A DNA stretch of 64,000 nt from Bacteroidota bacterium (GTDB lineage: Bacteria > Bacteroidota > Bacteroidia > Bacteroidales > WCHB1-69), in the NCBI GenBank assembly GCA_029570835.1, contig JAKPTX010000105.1, forward strand, positions 1 to 64,000. The letters run 5' to 3'. The notes under the pieces were generated by a model that saw only the letters and a program-made list of their open reading frames with translations, did not search any database and had not been told where the DNA came from. This document shows positions 1 to 8,255 of this stretch, piece by piece (the first letter of the stretch is position 1; every line of letters starts with the position of its first letter). The position numbers were made by a program, and so were the translations under genes.

Positions 1-948
1 GATATTGTGCTGACTACGCCCATAGTAAGGTCACTTCGTGCTGCCAAACCGGAAGCTGAGATCCATTTTTTAGTCAAAAAAGAGTACCGTTCCATTCTGG
101 AATCAAATCCTTACATTACGCAAATTCACACTTTTCAAAAAGGGGATCAGGAGGTATTAAAAGAACTTAAAAATCTCAATTTTGACTGCATTATTGATCT
201 TCAAAAAAACAACAACTCCCGCAGAGTTTCCCGCTTTTTGGGTGTTCCGCAATACAGTTTCCCTAAGCTCAACATCCGAAAGTGGTTCCTGGTATATCTG
301 AAAATCAACAGTTTACCTCCTTTGCACATTGTGGACCGCTATGCCCGTGCTATAGCTCCTTTATCGGTGGAGTTGGATCAAAAGGGTCTCGATTTTTTTA
401 TCCGTGAGGAGGAGCTTCAGTTTTGTAACACGCTCCCTACCCCTTTCCGGGATCGATTTGTTGCCATCGCTCTGGGTGCCAATCATAAAACCAAGCAGAT
501 TCCCTATCATCAGCTTCAACATCTTTGTTCTCTTCTTCATTTTCCAATAATATTATTAGGGGGGAAGGATGTCCTTGGCATGGGGGAGCAGTTAGCGGCT
601 CAAAATCCAAGCCAAATACTCAATTTATGCGGTTGTATCAATCTACATCAGTCTGCCGCTGTAATTCAAAAGAGTTACTGTCTGGTCACCCCTGACACCG
701 GACTGATGCATATTGGTGCGGCACTTCGGACTCCCATGGCGGTAATCTGGGGCAATACCATTCCTGAATTGGGAATGTATCCCTACAATCCCGGTCAAGA
801 TGCTATTCCGGTCAGAAATTTTGAAATTGCAGCATTAAGTTGCAGACCCTGTTCCAAACTAGGATATAAAAAGTGTCCTTTGGGGCATTTCCGCTGTATG
901 GAACGGATTAACATGGAGGAGGTAGCTTACTTTATAAATCAAATCTAA
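1..948 (+). CDS. Glycosyltransferase family 9 (heptosyltransferase-like), 5' truncated by the window edge
   Basis: The reading frame is open from base 1 and translates as DIVLTTPIVRSL. In this family that segment normally follows a short N-terminal strand of the type MKILIIRFSSIG, so the true start lies a few codons upstream of the window. The GTG at 7 is an internal valine, not the start. GT9 enzymes transfer heptose or another sugar from a nucleotide donor to lipid A-core or a similar glycan at the inner face of the inner membrane. The C-terminal half shows the donor-binding region: a LLGGKD loop, then TPDTGLMHIGAAL followed by VIWGNT. The last 40 residues hold a cysteine cluster (SCRPCSKLGYKKCPLGHFRC) seen in RfaF-like members. 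The acceptor and donor cannot be decided from sequence. The next gene starts 1 nt after the stop, so the two are probably co-transcribed. Confidence 0.87.
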   Translation, partial: DIVLTTPIVRSLRAAKPEAEIHFLVKKEYRSILESNPYITQIHTFQKGDQEVLKELKNLNFDCIIDLQKNNNSRRVSRFLGVPQYSFPKLNIRKWFLVYLKINSLPPLHIVDRYARAIAPLSVELDQKGLDFFIREEELQFCNTLPTPFRDRFVAIALGANHKTKQIPYHQLQHLCSLLHFPIILLGGKDVLGMGEQLAAQNPSQILNLCGCINLHQSAAVIQKSYCLVTPDTGLMHIGAALRTPMAVIWGNTIPELGMYPYNPGQDAIPVRNFEIAALSCRPCSKLGYKKCPLGHFRCMERINMEEVAYFINQI

Positions 949-949
949 A

Positions 950-1405
950 ATGAAAAGAGCAGTTTATATACTATTTTTGATTCTCTCTTTCTCTTGGGTA
1001 CAACTCTCGGCTCAAAGTTCATCCCTCACTGATTCCAACGGGAATATGGAGTGGCAATACCACCGCTCCGCTTTTAAAGATCCGGCTAATCCCAACAGAG
1101 TGATTGTGATTCTGGTTTTTATCAATGGCAATCATCATAGTGCTATCTCCTACAGACAGGAGATGAAGCCCGGAGAAGCGCAATGGATTGAGCTGGATGG
1201 AGGAGTTTTAACAGAGAAAAAGAATTACACCGCTATTACCTACAAATTGATTCCCAACCAAGCTATTTTATTAAAATACAGCATTCAATTAAACAGAAAG
1301 AACAGGAATAATCAAGAATGTATTGGTAAAAGTGCACTCTTTGTTTTGGATCCTGATTATAACGTCCGGAAGGAGAAGTTTAATGATTGTGATTTTTTAA
1401 AATAA
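950..1405 (+). CDS. Small secreted protein of unknown function
   Basis: I do not recognise a family. The 151-aa product starts with a clear signal peptide (MKRAVYILFLILSFSWVQLSA, cleavage likely before QSSS), so it is exported. The mature part of about 130 residues looks beta-rich, with alternating hydrophobic residues (RVIVILVFINGN) and two cysteines (ECIGKS, NDCDF) that could form a disulfide. There is no lipobox, membrane segment or T9SS tail. It begins 1 nt after the upstream glycosyltransferase stop, which suggests translational coupling. Its last 9 bases overlap the end of the convergent pcm gene. Confidence 0.7.
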   Translation: MKRAVYILFLILSFSWVQLSAQSSSLTDSNGNMEWQYHRSAFKDPANPNRVIVILVFINGNHHSAISYRQEMKPGEAQWIELDGGVLTEKKNYTAITYKLIPNQAILLKYSIQLNRKNRNNQECIGKSALFVLDPDYNVRKEKFNDCDFLK

Positions 1406-2044
1406 CGACGACACATCCCCCGTTCCGCCGACCATCGGGACAAACACAAAATAGCCAAAATCTTCGATTTTGTACTCATTATTTTCCAATTTTGTGACTC
1501 TTTTCATCACCTGGGTATCTTCACCGACCGGAACAACCATATAACCGCCCACCTTTAGCTGATCCATCAAAGTTTCTGGAATATTCGGTGCACCGCAGGT
1601 AATGATAATTTTGTCATAAGGGGCATATTGGGGAACGCCTTGATAACCATCGCCGTAAAAGAGGAAAATTTTATGATCTATCGTTTCCAGTAGTTTTTTA
1701 GTTCGTTTGTACAATTCATAGTGTCTTTCGATGGAATACACCTTTGCCCCCATAGCGCTGAGGATGGTTGCCTGATAGCCGGAACCTGTACCAATTTCCA
1801 ATATTTTATCACCCTTTTGCACTTCCAGCAGCTGAGTTTGAAAAGCGACAGTATAGGGCTGCGATATAGTTTGATCACAATGGATTGGTAAAGCAATATC
1901 TTCGTAGGCACGAGACCACAAAAAAGACTCCAGAAAAAGATGGCGTTCCACCTTGCCAATAGCATCCAACACCTTCTGATCATGGATTCCTTTGCCTTTG
2001 ATAATCTCTATTAAGCCCTTTCTGGCACCCTCTAAATAATTCAT
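1397..2044 (-). CDS. pcm: Protein-L-isoaspartate O-methyltransferase
   Basis: Repairs age-damaged proteins by SAM-dependent methylation of L-isoaspartyl residues in the cytosol. The 215-aa length is normal for the family. The N-terminal substrate region has VERHLFL followed by YEDIALPI and the QTISQPY motif at about 59-64. The SAM site is ILEIGTGSGYQ at 81-91, with the acidic SIER strand end after it. Later motifs are DKIIITCGAPNIPE and the GGYMVVPVG loop. Start: the ATG at 2044 gives the usual N-terminus and lies about 27 nt downstream of a TAATTTTG promoter element. The 3' end overlaps the convergent small secreted gene by 9 bp. Confidence 0.95.
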   Translation of the reverse strand: MNYLEGARKGLIEIIKGKGIHDQKVLDAIGKVERHLFLESFLWSRAYEDIALPIHCDQTISQPYTVAFQTQLLEVQKGDKILEIGTGSGYQATILSAMGAKVYSIERHYELYKRTKKLLETIDHKIFLFYGDGYQGVPQYAPYDKIIITCGAPNIPETLMDQLKVGGYMVVPVGEDTQVMKRVTKLENNEYKIEDFGYFVFVPMVGGTGDVSSLF

Positions 2045-2070
2045 TTTGTCCTGATTAGGTTATTATTCTA

Positions 2071-2078
2071 CAAAATTA
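2071..2078 (-). promoter_or_regulatory. Bacteroidota-type -7 element for pcm
   Basis: Minus-strand TAATTTTG matches the TAnnTTTG consensus and lies about 27 nt upstream of the pcm ATG. No convincing -33 TTTG was seen. Confidence 0.5.
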
Positions 2079-2119
2079 TAAAAATAGTTTAATCTTATGC
2101 CCTACCCTTTCAGATATTT

Positions 2120-2929
2120 CTACTTTTTTAACCTAAAATTAATTCCAAAAAAGAAGTATTCTCTCAAGAATGAACATTTACGCCACAACTTTTGCTCTCT
2201 TGCGACAATATTCGCTTCCCCCCTTTTATTATAACTCCAAGGAAAATAGCAACGAATATAACTCACCGAATCATGATCCAAACTGAGATCAGTCTGCTCA
2301 ACCAATTTTAGCCACTTTTTAAGCGAACGGGTATTTTCATTGCCAAATTGGATCTCTTTCTTCAAACGTTGATCGTAATAGGAGGAGATTCGCTTAAAAC
2401 CCCTTTCCTTGAAATGTTTCATCTGTGCAATCAGATTGTTCCCATTCTCTTCACTGATAATCACCTCTCCCGAAGGGGTCAACAATTGGGTCAAATGGTT
2501 CAATCCTTGCGGCATGGGTTCAATATGATGCAATGTATCGATTGCCACGATATAATCATACTGATGAGTTTGAGGATCCAAATTAAAGAGATCCTGATAC
2601 TCAAAAGTGAGTTGTGAAAGGTCTCCGAATTGGGACCAATAATCTTTCCTCAATTCTATCTGATCAAAGTAATATTCCAGGGTAATTCCATGTACCCGAT
2701 ATCCGTTGAGCGCCAAAAAAATCGAAAAGGTTCCAAACCCACATCCGAGGTCTAAGATGTTTGCACCCTTCTTATCCACAGAATCGATCACAAATTGCAA
2801 TCTTTGAGCTAAATAGGACTTTCTGTAAATATATAAATAGGGGGAGTTAACAAATCTATGATACTTTGCAATTTCCTGATTATCAATTAATTCCTTTTCT
2901 AAGAGATCTAAAAAGAGTGATAAATCCAT
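2120..2929 (-). CDS. Class I SAM-dependent methyltransferase
   Basis: The 269-aa product is a Rossmann-fold methyltransferase. Motif I (NILDLGCGFGTFSIFLA) lies at about 58-74. The acidic residue after strand 2 is replaced by a GITLEYY segment. Motif II/III appears as YDYIVAIDTLHHIEP, followed by LTPSGEVIISEENG. The N-terminal 50 residues are helical (LFLDLLEKELIDNQE), and the C-terminal 100 residues are basic and aromatic (WSYNKRG, LREYFFFGINFRLKK). Those ends may give substrate specificity, but the substrate is unknown. No membrane segment is apparent. It is transcribed alone, from a TATCTTTG element, divergently from gdhA. It lies 75 nt upstream of pcm on the same strand. Confidence 0.8.
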   Translation of the reverse strand: MDLSLFLDLLEKELIDNQEIAKYHRFVNSPYLYIYRKSYLAQRLQFVIDSVDKKGANILDLGCGFGTFSIFLALNGYRVHGITLEYYFDQIELRKDYWSQFGDLSQLTFEYQDLFNLDPQTHQYDYIVAIDTLHHIEPMPQGLNHLTQLLTPSGEVIISEENGNNLIAQMKHFKERGFKRISSYYDQRLKKEIQFGNENTRSLKKWLKLVEQTDLSLDHDSVSYIRCYFPWSYNKRGEANIVAREQKLWRKCSFLREYFFFGINFRLKK

Positions 2930-2967
2930 CGATAAAACGAGAGTTTATTTTTTTAAGACATAAACTA

Positions 2968-2975
2968 CAAAGATA
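2968..2975 (-). promoter_or_regulatory. -7 element of the methyltransferase gene
   Basis: Minus-strand TATCTTTG, a perfect TAnnTTTG match, about 40 nt before the ATG at 2929. The same octamer precedes gcvT and queA in this window. Confidence 0.55.
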
Positions 2976-3022
2976 TATAAATAATATTTAACTAAAAACT
3001 GGATTATGTCGAAAAAAATCGG

Positions 3023-3030
3023 TATTTTTG
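3023..3030 (+). promoter_or_regulatory. -7 element of gdhA
   Basis: TATTTTTG matches TAnnTTTG and lies 47 nt upstream of the gdhA ATG. It faces away from the divergent methyltransferase promoter 50 nt upstream. Confidence 0.5.
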
Positions 3031-3077
3031 CAAACCAATTTACATAAGATTTATTAACCTTAAAATAAAAAAAATTT

Positions 3078-4418
3078 ATGGATCTAAAGAAATTAATCGC
3101 TGATTTAGAAGAAAAAAACCCCGCACAACCATTGTACATTCAAGCTGCGAAAGAGGTGTTAGAAACTATCGTTGATTTTGTTAACGAGAATCCAAAATAT
3201 GACAAATATTCTATCGTTGAAAGACTTCTTGAGCCTGAAAGAATTATTCAATTCAAAGTTACTTGGGTTGATGATGCAGGTAAAGTTCAAGTTAATAGAG
3301 GATACCGCGTACAACATAACATGGCTATTGGACCATACAAAGGTGGAATCCGTTATCACAAAAGCGTGAATGTTGACTCAATGAAATTCTTGGCATTTGA
3401 ACAAACTCTTAAAAACTCTTTAACTACACTTCCAATGGGTGGTGGTAAGGGAGGTTCAGACTTTGATCCAACAGGAAAATCAGAAGGTGAAGTAATGCGC
3501 TTTACTCAATCTTTCATGACTGAATTACAAAAATATTTAGGACCTGAAACTGACGTTCCAGCTGGTGACATCGGTGTTGGTGCACGTGAAGTCGGTTATA
3601 TGTATGGTCAATACAAGAGAATTCGCGGAGAACACGTTGGCGTTCTTACAGGTAAAGGTTTGAACTGGGGTGGATCATTAATCCGTCCAGAAGCTACCGG
3701 TTTCGGTTCAGTTTATTTCCTACAAGGAATGTTAGAAGCTAAGAAAGACACCATCAAAGGTAAGAGAGTAGCTGTTTCAGGTTTTGGTAACGTAGCTTGG
3801 GGAGTTGTTCTTAAGTTAGAAGAATTAGGTGGAAACGTTGTTGCTATCTCCGGTCCTGACGGATATATCATTGACGAAGAAGGTATCAGAGGAGATAAAG
3901 TTGACTATATGAGAGAACTACTTGCTACCAGAAATAACGTAGTTGCTCCTTATGCTCAAAAATATCCTAATGCAAAATTTGTTGCAGGTAAAAAACCTTG
4001 GGAATTAAAAGTTGACGTTGCTATCCCTTGTGCAATTCAAAATGAATTGAACTTAGACGATGCAAAACAATTGGCTGCTAACGGAGTTCAATATGTTGTT
4101 GAAACTTCTAACATGGGATGTACAGCTGATGCTATTACATTCTTACAATCCAAGAAAATCTCTTTTGCTCCCGGTAAAGCTGCTAACGCCGGTGGTGTAG
4201 CTACTTCAGGATTAGAGATGACTCAAAACTCAATGAAATTATCATGGACAAGAGAAGAAGTTGATGCTAAATTACATCAAATTATGAACAACATCCATGA
4301 AAATTGCTTGAAATATGGAACTGAAGAAGATGGTTACATTAACTATGTTAAGGGTGCTAACATCGCAGGATTTATCAAAGTTGCTGATGCTATGATTGAT
4401 CAAGGTGTTGCTTACTAA
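3078..4418 (+). CDS. gdhA: NADP-specific glutamate dehydrogenase
   Basis: Interconverts 2-oxoglutarate plus ammonium and glutamate in the cytosol; the NADP form usually assimilates ammonium. The 446-aa length fits the hexameric small-subunit class. The dimerisation/substrate domain contains the PMGGGKGGSDFDP motif, with the catalytic lysine at K124. PAGDIGVGAREVG follows at about 160-172. The dinucleotide-binding fold has SGFGNVAWG at 233-241. The C-terminus has the typical NAGGVATSGLEM. The start at 3078 is the first ATG after the promoter and gives the normal N-terminus. Codon use differs visibly from neighbours (many GTT, ACT, GCT and AAC codons), which suggests strong expression. It is a single-gene unit closed by a hairpin terminator. 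Confidence 0.97.
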   Translation: MDLKKLIADLEEKNPAQPLYIQAAKEVLETIVDFVNENPKYDKYSIVERLLEPERIIQFKVTWVDDAGKVQVNRGYRVQHNMAIGPYKGGIRYHKSVNVDSMKFLAFEQTLKNSLTTLPMGGGKGGSDFDPTGKSEGEVMRFTQSFMTELQKYLGPETDVPAGDIGVGAREVGYMYGQYKRIRGEHVGVLTGKGLNWGGSLIRPEATGFGSVYFLQGMLEAKKDTIKGKRVAVSGFGNVAWGVVLKLEELGGNVVAISGPDGYIIDEEGIRGDKVDYMRELLATRNNVVAPYAQKYPNAKFVAGKKPWELKVDVAIPCAIQNELNLDDAKQLAANGVQYVVETSNMGCTADAITFLQSKKISFAPGKAANAGGVATSGLEMTQNSMKLSWTREEVDAKLHQIMNNIHENCLKYGTEEDGYINYVKGANIAGFIKVADAMIDQGVAY

Positions 4419-4440
4419 TCATCGGATATCATACTGATAA

Positions 4441-4470
4441 AAAAGCTGTCTCAAAAAGGCAGCTTTTTTT
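4441..4470 (+). terminator. Intrinsic terminator after gdhA
   Basis: AAAAGCTGTCT, a short A-rich loop and AGGCAGCTTTTTTT form a hairpin with an 8-bp stem (one G-T pair) followed by a T run, 23 nt after the gdhA stop. Confidence 0.85.
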
Positions 4471-4486
4471 ATTTAACTTTTTTCAT

Positions 4487-4494
4487 TACTTTTG
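4487..4494 (+). promoter_or_regulatory. -7 element of namZ
   Basis: TACTTTTG matches TAnnTTTG. It lies just behind the gdhA terminator and 28 nt before the namZ ATG. Confidence 0.5.
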
Positions 4495-4522
4495 TCTATT
4501 ATATAAACAGCCCGAACTGAAT

Positions 4523-5707
4523 ATGAAAAAACTAACTGTTGTACTTTTCTTCTGCCTCCTGTTATCCCCATGGCATCACATAAGTCATGCACAAATTCGT
4601 TGTGGTGCTGAACGAACAGAGTTGTACTTGCCGCTACTCAAAAATCAACGTGTTGCCATCTGCACCAATCCTACCGGAACCATTGGGAAGACCCATATTG
4701 TGGATTCCCTCAATGCACTGCAACTCACTATTGTGAAGATCTTTGCACCGGAACATGGTTTTAGAGGAGATGCTGAAGCGGGCGCTGTCATTCAATCGGG
4801 AATTGACACCAAAACAGGGATTCCTGTGGTCTCTCTTTACGGAAAAAACAAAAAACCATCTCCCAAACAATTGGAAGATGTCGATTATATCTTGTTTGAC
4901 ATTCAAGATGTGGGATGCCGTTTCTACACCTATATCTCGACCCTGCACTATATCATGGAAGCCGCTGCAGAACAGGGTGTTAAGGTACTGATTCTGGACC
5001 GTCCCAATCCTAACGGTTACTTTGTGGATGGACCGATCCTGAATATGGAGTATCAATCATTTGTGGGGATGCACCCCATTCCTGTCGTACATGGTATGAC
5101 AATCGGGGAATATGGAATGATGATCAATGGAGAAAAATGGCTGGCTAACGGGGTAGAGTGCGACTTGCAGGTGATCCCTGTTGAAGGGTATGATCATACC
5201 ACGCGCTACTCCTTGCCGATTCCGCCCTCTCCCAATCTCCAAACGGATGAAGCGATCTACCTCTACCCTTCCCTCTGCTTGTTTGAAGGCACCGATATCA
5301 GTGTCGGACGCGGAACACCTTACCCTTTTCAACAGTTTGGACATCCCGACTTAAAGGTTGGTGAAGATTATTTTACTCCCGTACCGATTCCCAAAGTATC
5401 TGAAAATCCGCCTCAAAAAGGGAAGAAATGCAGAGGAATCAATCTAACGCAATATGCTCAAAAAGAACTTCCTAAAGGGAACTCTTTTAATGTTGAGTAT
5501 CTCCTTTTAGCTTACCAAAACTTTCCAAATAAAGAGCAATTCTTTACCAATAAGAACTTCTTTGATAAGTTAGCCGGTTCCGCCACTTTGCGTTGGCAAA
5601 TCATCAATGGAAGGACGCAAGAAGAGATTGAGCAATCTTGGCAAAAGGATTTGGAGGCTTTCAAACAAATTCGAAGTAAATATCTGTTATATCCTGATTT
5701 TGAATAA
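4523..5707 (+). CDS. namZ: Exo-beta-N-acetylmuramidase NamZ (DUF1343 family)
   Basis: This family removes non-reducing terminal N-acetylmuramic acid from peptidoglycan fragments, a step in cell-wall turnover and recycling. The 394-aa product has a signal peptide ending at SHA-Q (residues 1-23), so it is periplasmic or exported. Family signatures are CTNPTG (about 47-52), IFAPEHGFRG (73-82, with E77 the candidate catalytic acid by analogy to characterised NamZ), YILFDIQDVGCRFYTY, LDRPNPNG and FEGTDISVGRGTPYPFQQ near 260-280. The length is normal. The stop is followed 1 nt later by the PAP2 phosphatase start, so the two are likely co-transcribed from the TACTTTTG promoter. Confidence 0.92.
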   Translation: MKKLTVVLFFCLLLSPWHHISHAQIRCGAERTELYLPLLKNQRVAICTNPTGTIGKTHIVDSLNALQLTIVKIFAPEHGFRGDAEAGAVIQSGIDTKTGIPVVSLYGKNKKPSPKQLEDVDYILFDIQDVGCRFYTYISTLHYIMEAAAEQGVKVLILDRPNPNGYFVDGPILNMEYQSFVGMHPIPVVHGMTIGEYGMMINGEKWLANGVECDLQVIPVEGYDHTTRYSLPIPPSPNLQTDEAIYLYPSLCLFEGTDISVGRGTPYPFQQFGHPDLKVGEDYFTPVPIPKVSENPPQKGKKCRGINLTQYAQKELPKGNSFNVEYLLLAYQNFPNKEQFFTNKNFFDKLAGSATLRWQIINGRTQEEIEQSWQKDLEAFKQIRSKYLLYPDFE

Positions 5708-5708
5708 C

Positions 5709-6311
5709 ATGGAGTCGATCATTCAATTTGACCAGTCCCTATTTCTCATCCTCAACCGGTTGCACGCCGACTGGCTGGATCCCATCATGAATATCATCAC
5801 CAACCGTTGGACCTGGGTTCCGCTCTACTTGTTCATTTTGATCTGGACTTTTATGAAATATAAAAAAAGGGGGGTGCTCATTACTCTCTCTCTGATTCTG
5901 TTGTTGACTCTAACCGATCAGACATGCAATCTAATCAAAGGCTCGGTACAGCGTGATCGTCCTTCCCATGAGGTTCAATTGGAGCAGCAGGTTCACCTTT
6001 TCCAGCGCAGCGACGGCACTTTCTACAGAGGAGGACAGTTTGGCTTTCCCTCCGCTCATGCTGCCAACTCCTTGCTGTTTGCACTTTATGTGATTCTTTT
6101 CCTCGCTAACCGCAACCGTTGGATCATTGCAGCAGCCTTACTCTGGTCGCTTTTACTCAGCTACAGCAGAATCTATCTGGGCGTGCATTATCCGGGAGAC
6201 CTCATCGCCGGCTGGGGTGTCGCCCTAATAATAGGATACCCACTTCTCAGATTAACCGAAAAGTGGGTACTCCATCCAAAAAAGGATTCAATTACTCCAC
6301 AAAAGCAATAA
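5709..6311 (+). CDS. PAP2-family membrane phosphatase
   Basis: Integral membrane lipid phosphatase of the PAP2 superfamily, which may act on undecaprenyl pyrophosphate, phosphatidylglycerol phosphate or lipid A; the substrate cannot be fixed here. The 200-aa protein shows the three catalytic blocks in order: KGSVQRDRP, FPSAHAANS and SRIYLGVHYPGD. About five hydrophobic segments are visible. I chose the ATG at 5709 because an in-frame ATG at 5607 would put 34 hydrophilic residues inside namZ. The 1-nt spacing to namZ suggests coupling and fits a shared cell-envelope role. The last 20 bases overlap the end of the convergent carboxyltransferase gene. Confidence 0.88.
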   Translation: MESIIQFDQSLFLILNRLHADWLDPIMNIITNRWTWVPLYLFILIWTFMKYKKRGVLITLSLILLLTLTDQTCNLIKGSVQRDRPSHEVQLEQQVHLFQRSDGTFYRGGQFGFPSAHAANSLLFALYVILFLANRNRWIIAAALLWSLLLSYSRIYLGVHYPGDLIAGWGVALIIGYPLLRLTEKWVLHPKKDSITPQKQ

Positions 6312-8079
6312 TATCTCCCTTATTTACTTTGTCACCATGTTGCGCCACAACCGCACAGAGTTGACCGGCATACAAAGTTTTTACCTCTTCATTACCATAG
6401 TAAGCGGTAATAAAGCAAACGGTGTCATTCTCTTGATATCTGGTCCCCAATGGTTTAGGCATTGATGGTTCATTCACATTGAGTTCCCAGATTACGATAC
6501 CTGCCACCGGAGCAACCACTTGTTTAGCATTTGGATTGGTCTCTTTCACTTTCGCAATCAACTCTTCTTTAATCACTTCCGGAGCTTTGATCACTTTGGT
6601 AATCACCTGGATATTGGATTTCTGTTTAGCTGCTTCCAATTCCTCTTCGAATTTAGCTTTAGCTGTTCCGGCTTTATAGTCACGGTATTGTCTGTCGTGC
6701 ATTGCCAACTCAAACAACTCTTCATCATCCTGACCATAATCCCAGCCATTCTCATCCATCTCTTTTCTATATTTATCCAATTCATCGGGATAGAAAGATT
6801 GTGGATTTTCGGTTGAAAACTCTAAATTATTCGCTTTTACCAATTCCACGATTTCAGGTGCTAAAGTACCCGGAAGTTTACCGGTTTTACCTAAAATCAT
6901 ATCCCAGGTATTTTTATCGATGGAAGAATATCTTTCTTTTCCTTGCGCCAACTGCAAGATGTTCATCAGCGCAATATTTTTAACATACTGACTGAACGGA
7001 GTAACCAAAGGAGGATTACCCAGTTTAGGCCACACATACCTTACCTCATCAAAGAGTGCCACCAACAGTTCATCTTCATTCATCTCTTTCTTCCCTGCAT
7101 TTTTCAAGAACATATTGATTGCATTGTGTACCCCTTTCAAGTCTGCCATCATGGAACCCATCATACCACCGGGTAAACCGGAACCAATCAACAATGAAGA
7201 AGTGTGCTTATTTTTAGGATCAATGAAGTAGATCAAAAAATCATCCATAAACTCCTGGGTCAAGCTTCTGGCACGCATATAAGCGTTCATATTGATTTCG
7301 GGTACATCAAAACCGGCATCTTTAAGCATCGCCTGGATTGTAATCACGTCAGGGTGACTCGTACCCCAGGAGAGCGGTTCCATTGCCACGTCCAATATAT
7401 CCACACCCGCTTTAGCAACTTCCAACATGGAAGCAACTGCAAAACCGGGACCGGAGTGTCCGTGATAATGCACTATAATATGCGGATATTTATCTTTTAT
7501 CGCTTTCACTAATCTGCCCAACATAACGGGACGACCAATTCCCGCCATATCCTTAATTCCAATCTCATCAGCCCCAAATTCAACCAATTTATCTACCAAT
7601 TCCATGTAATACTCTACAGTATGCACTTCGGAATAAGTAATACTCAATGCTGCTTGAGAGATCATTCCGGCTTCTTTCGCATATTTAATGGAAAGTTCTA
7701 AGTTACGAGGGTCATTCAATCCACAGAAAGATCGTGCCACATCCACCCCTTGAGCTTTTTTCACTTTAAACATCAGACGGCGAACATCAGCAGGAACCGG
7801 ATACATTCTCAATCCGTTCAAAGCACGCTCCAGCATCATCGTTTTGATTCCTGCTTCATTAAACGGTTTTACCCACTCTCTCACAGCTTTATTAGGATTT
7901 TCACCATATAATAGATTGACCTGCTCAAATGCGCCTCCGTTGGTTTCAACACGAGAAAAGCAACCCATCTCCACAATCACCGGTCCAATCTTTGTCAACT
8001 GATCCACCCGGGGAACATACTTCCCTGATGATTGCCACATATCTCGATAAACCAAACTGAATTCAATTTTCTTTTTCAT
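6292..8079 (-). CDS. oadA: OadA/PycB-like carboxyltransferase subunit with a degenerate biotinyl domain
   Basis: Resembles the alpha subunit of oxaloacetate decarboxylase and related carboxyltransferases, which move CO2 between a 2-oxoacid and biotin. The 595-aa protein starts with the HMGL-like TIM barrel: YRDMWQSSG (D13 a likely metal ligand), the K176 motif GIKDMAG and VHYHGHSG (H206 and H208 likely metal ligands). A conserved PycA/OadA middle domain follows, then a charged linker at about 470-515, then a C-terminal domain from 521 shaped like a biotinyl domain (VVAPVAGIVIW ... GDKVNKGDIIAFVE). The EAMKM-type biotin site is absent; the aligned loop reads CFITAYYGNEEV. It may therefore use a separate biotin carrier protein. 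The promoter is TATATTTG at 8149-8156. Confidence 0.85.
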   Translation of the reverse strand: MKKKIEFSLVYRDMWQSSGKYVPRVDQLTKIGPVIVEMGCFSRVETNGGAFEQVNLLYGENPNKAVREWVKPFNEAGIKTMMLERALNGLRMYPVPADVRRLMFKVKKAQGVDVARSFCGLNDPRNLELSIKYAKEAGMISQAALSITYSEVHTVEYYMELVDKLVEFGADEIGIKDMAGIGRPVMLGRLVKAIKDKYPHIIVHYHGHSGPGFAVASMLEVAKAGVDILDVAMEPLSWGTSHPDVITIQAMLKDAGFDVPEINMNAYMRARSLTQEFMDDFLIYFIDPKNKHTSSLLIGSGLPGGMMGSMMADLKGVHNAINMFLKNAGKKEMNEDELLVALFDEVRYVWPKLGNPPLVTPFSQYVKNIALMNILQLAQGKERYSSIDKNTWDMILGKTGKLPGTLAPEIVELVKANNLEFSTENPQSFYPDELDKYRKEMDENGWDYGQDDEELFELAMHDRQYRDYKAGTAKAKFEEELEAAKQKSNIQVITKVIKAPEVIKEELIAKVKETNPNAKQVVAPVAGIVIWELNVNEPSMPKPLGTRYQENDTVCFITAYYGNEEVKTLYAGQLCAVVAQHGDKVNKGDIIAFVE

Positions 8080-8148
8080 ATATCTCTTTTTTATATATTA
8101 CTAATTTTCAATGTCTTATCTTTTGTTATTACCATCTAATAAACTAGG

Positions 8149-8156
8149 CAAATATA
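8149..8156 (-). promoter_or_regulatory. -7 element of the OadA-like gene
   Basis: Minus-strand TATATTTG (TAnnTTTG) about 70 nt upstream of the ATG at 8079, which leaves a fairly long A/T-rich leader. Confidence 0.5.
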
Positions 8157-8226
8157 CTAAAATTTATCTAAAAAAGAAAACAAAAAAAGAGGAAAATATA
8201 AAATTTACAGATGATAAAAATTATCG

Positions 8227-8234
8227 TAAATTTG
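8227..8234 (+). promoter_or_regulatory. -7 element of the PIF1-like helicase gene
   Basis: TAAATTTG, a perfect consensus match, 21 nt before the ATG at 8256. It is divergent to the OadA-like promoter. Confidence 0.55.
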
Positions 8235-8255
8235 CAATTTCTATTCAACTGATCT

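Noticed and set aside
7-9. GTG at 7 as the start of the glycosyltransferase
   Set aside because: The two preceding codons are in frame and match the conserved family N-terminus, so the gene continues upstream of the window.
5607-5708. Earlier start for the PAP2 phosphatase
   Set aside because: It would overlap namZ by about 100 bp with a hydrophilic leader not typical of the family.
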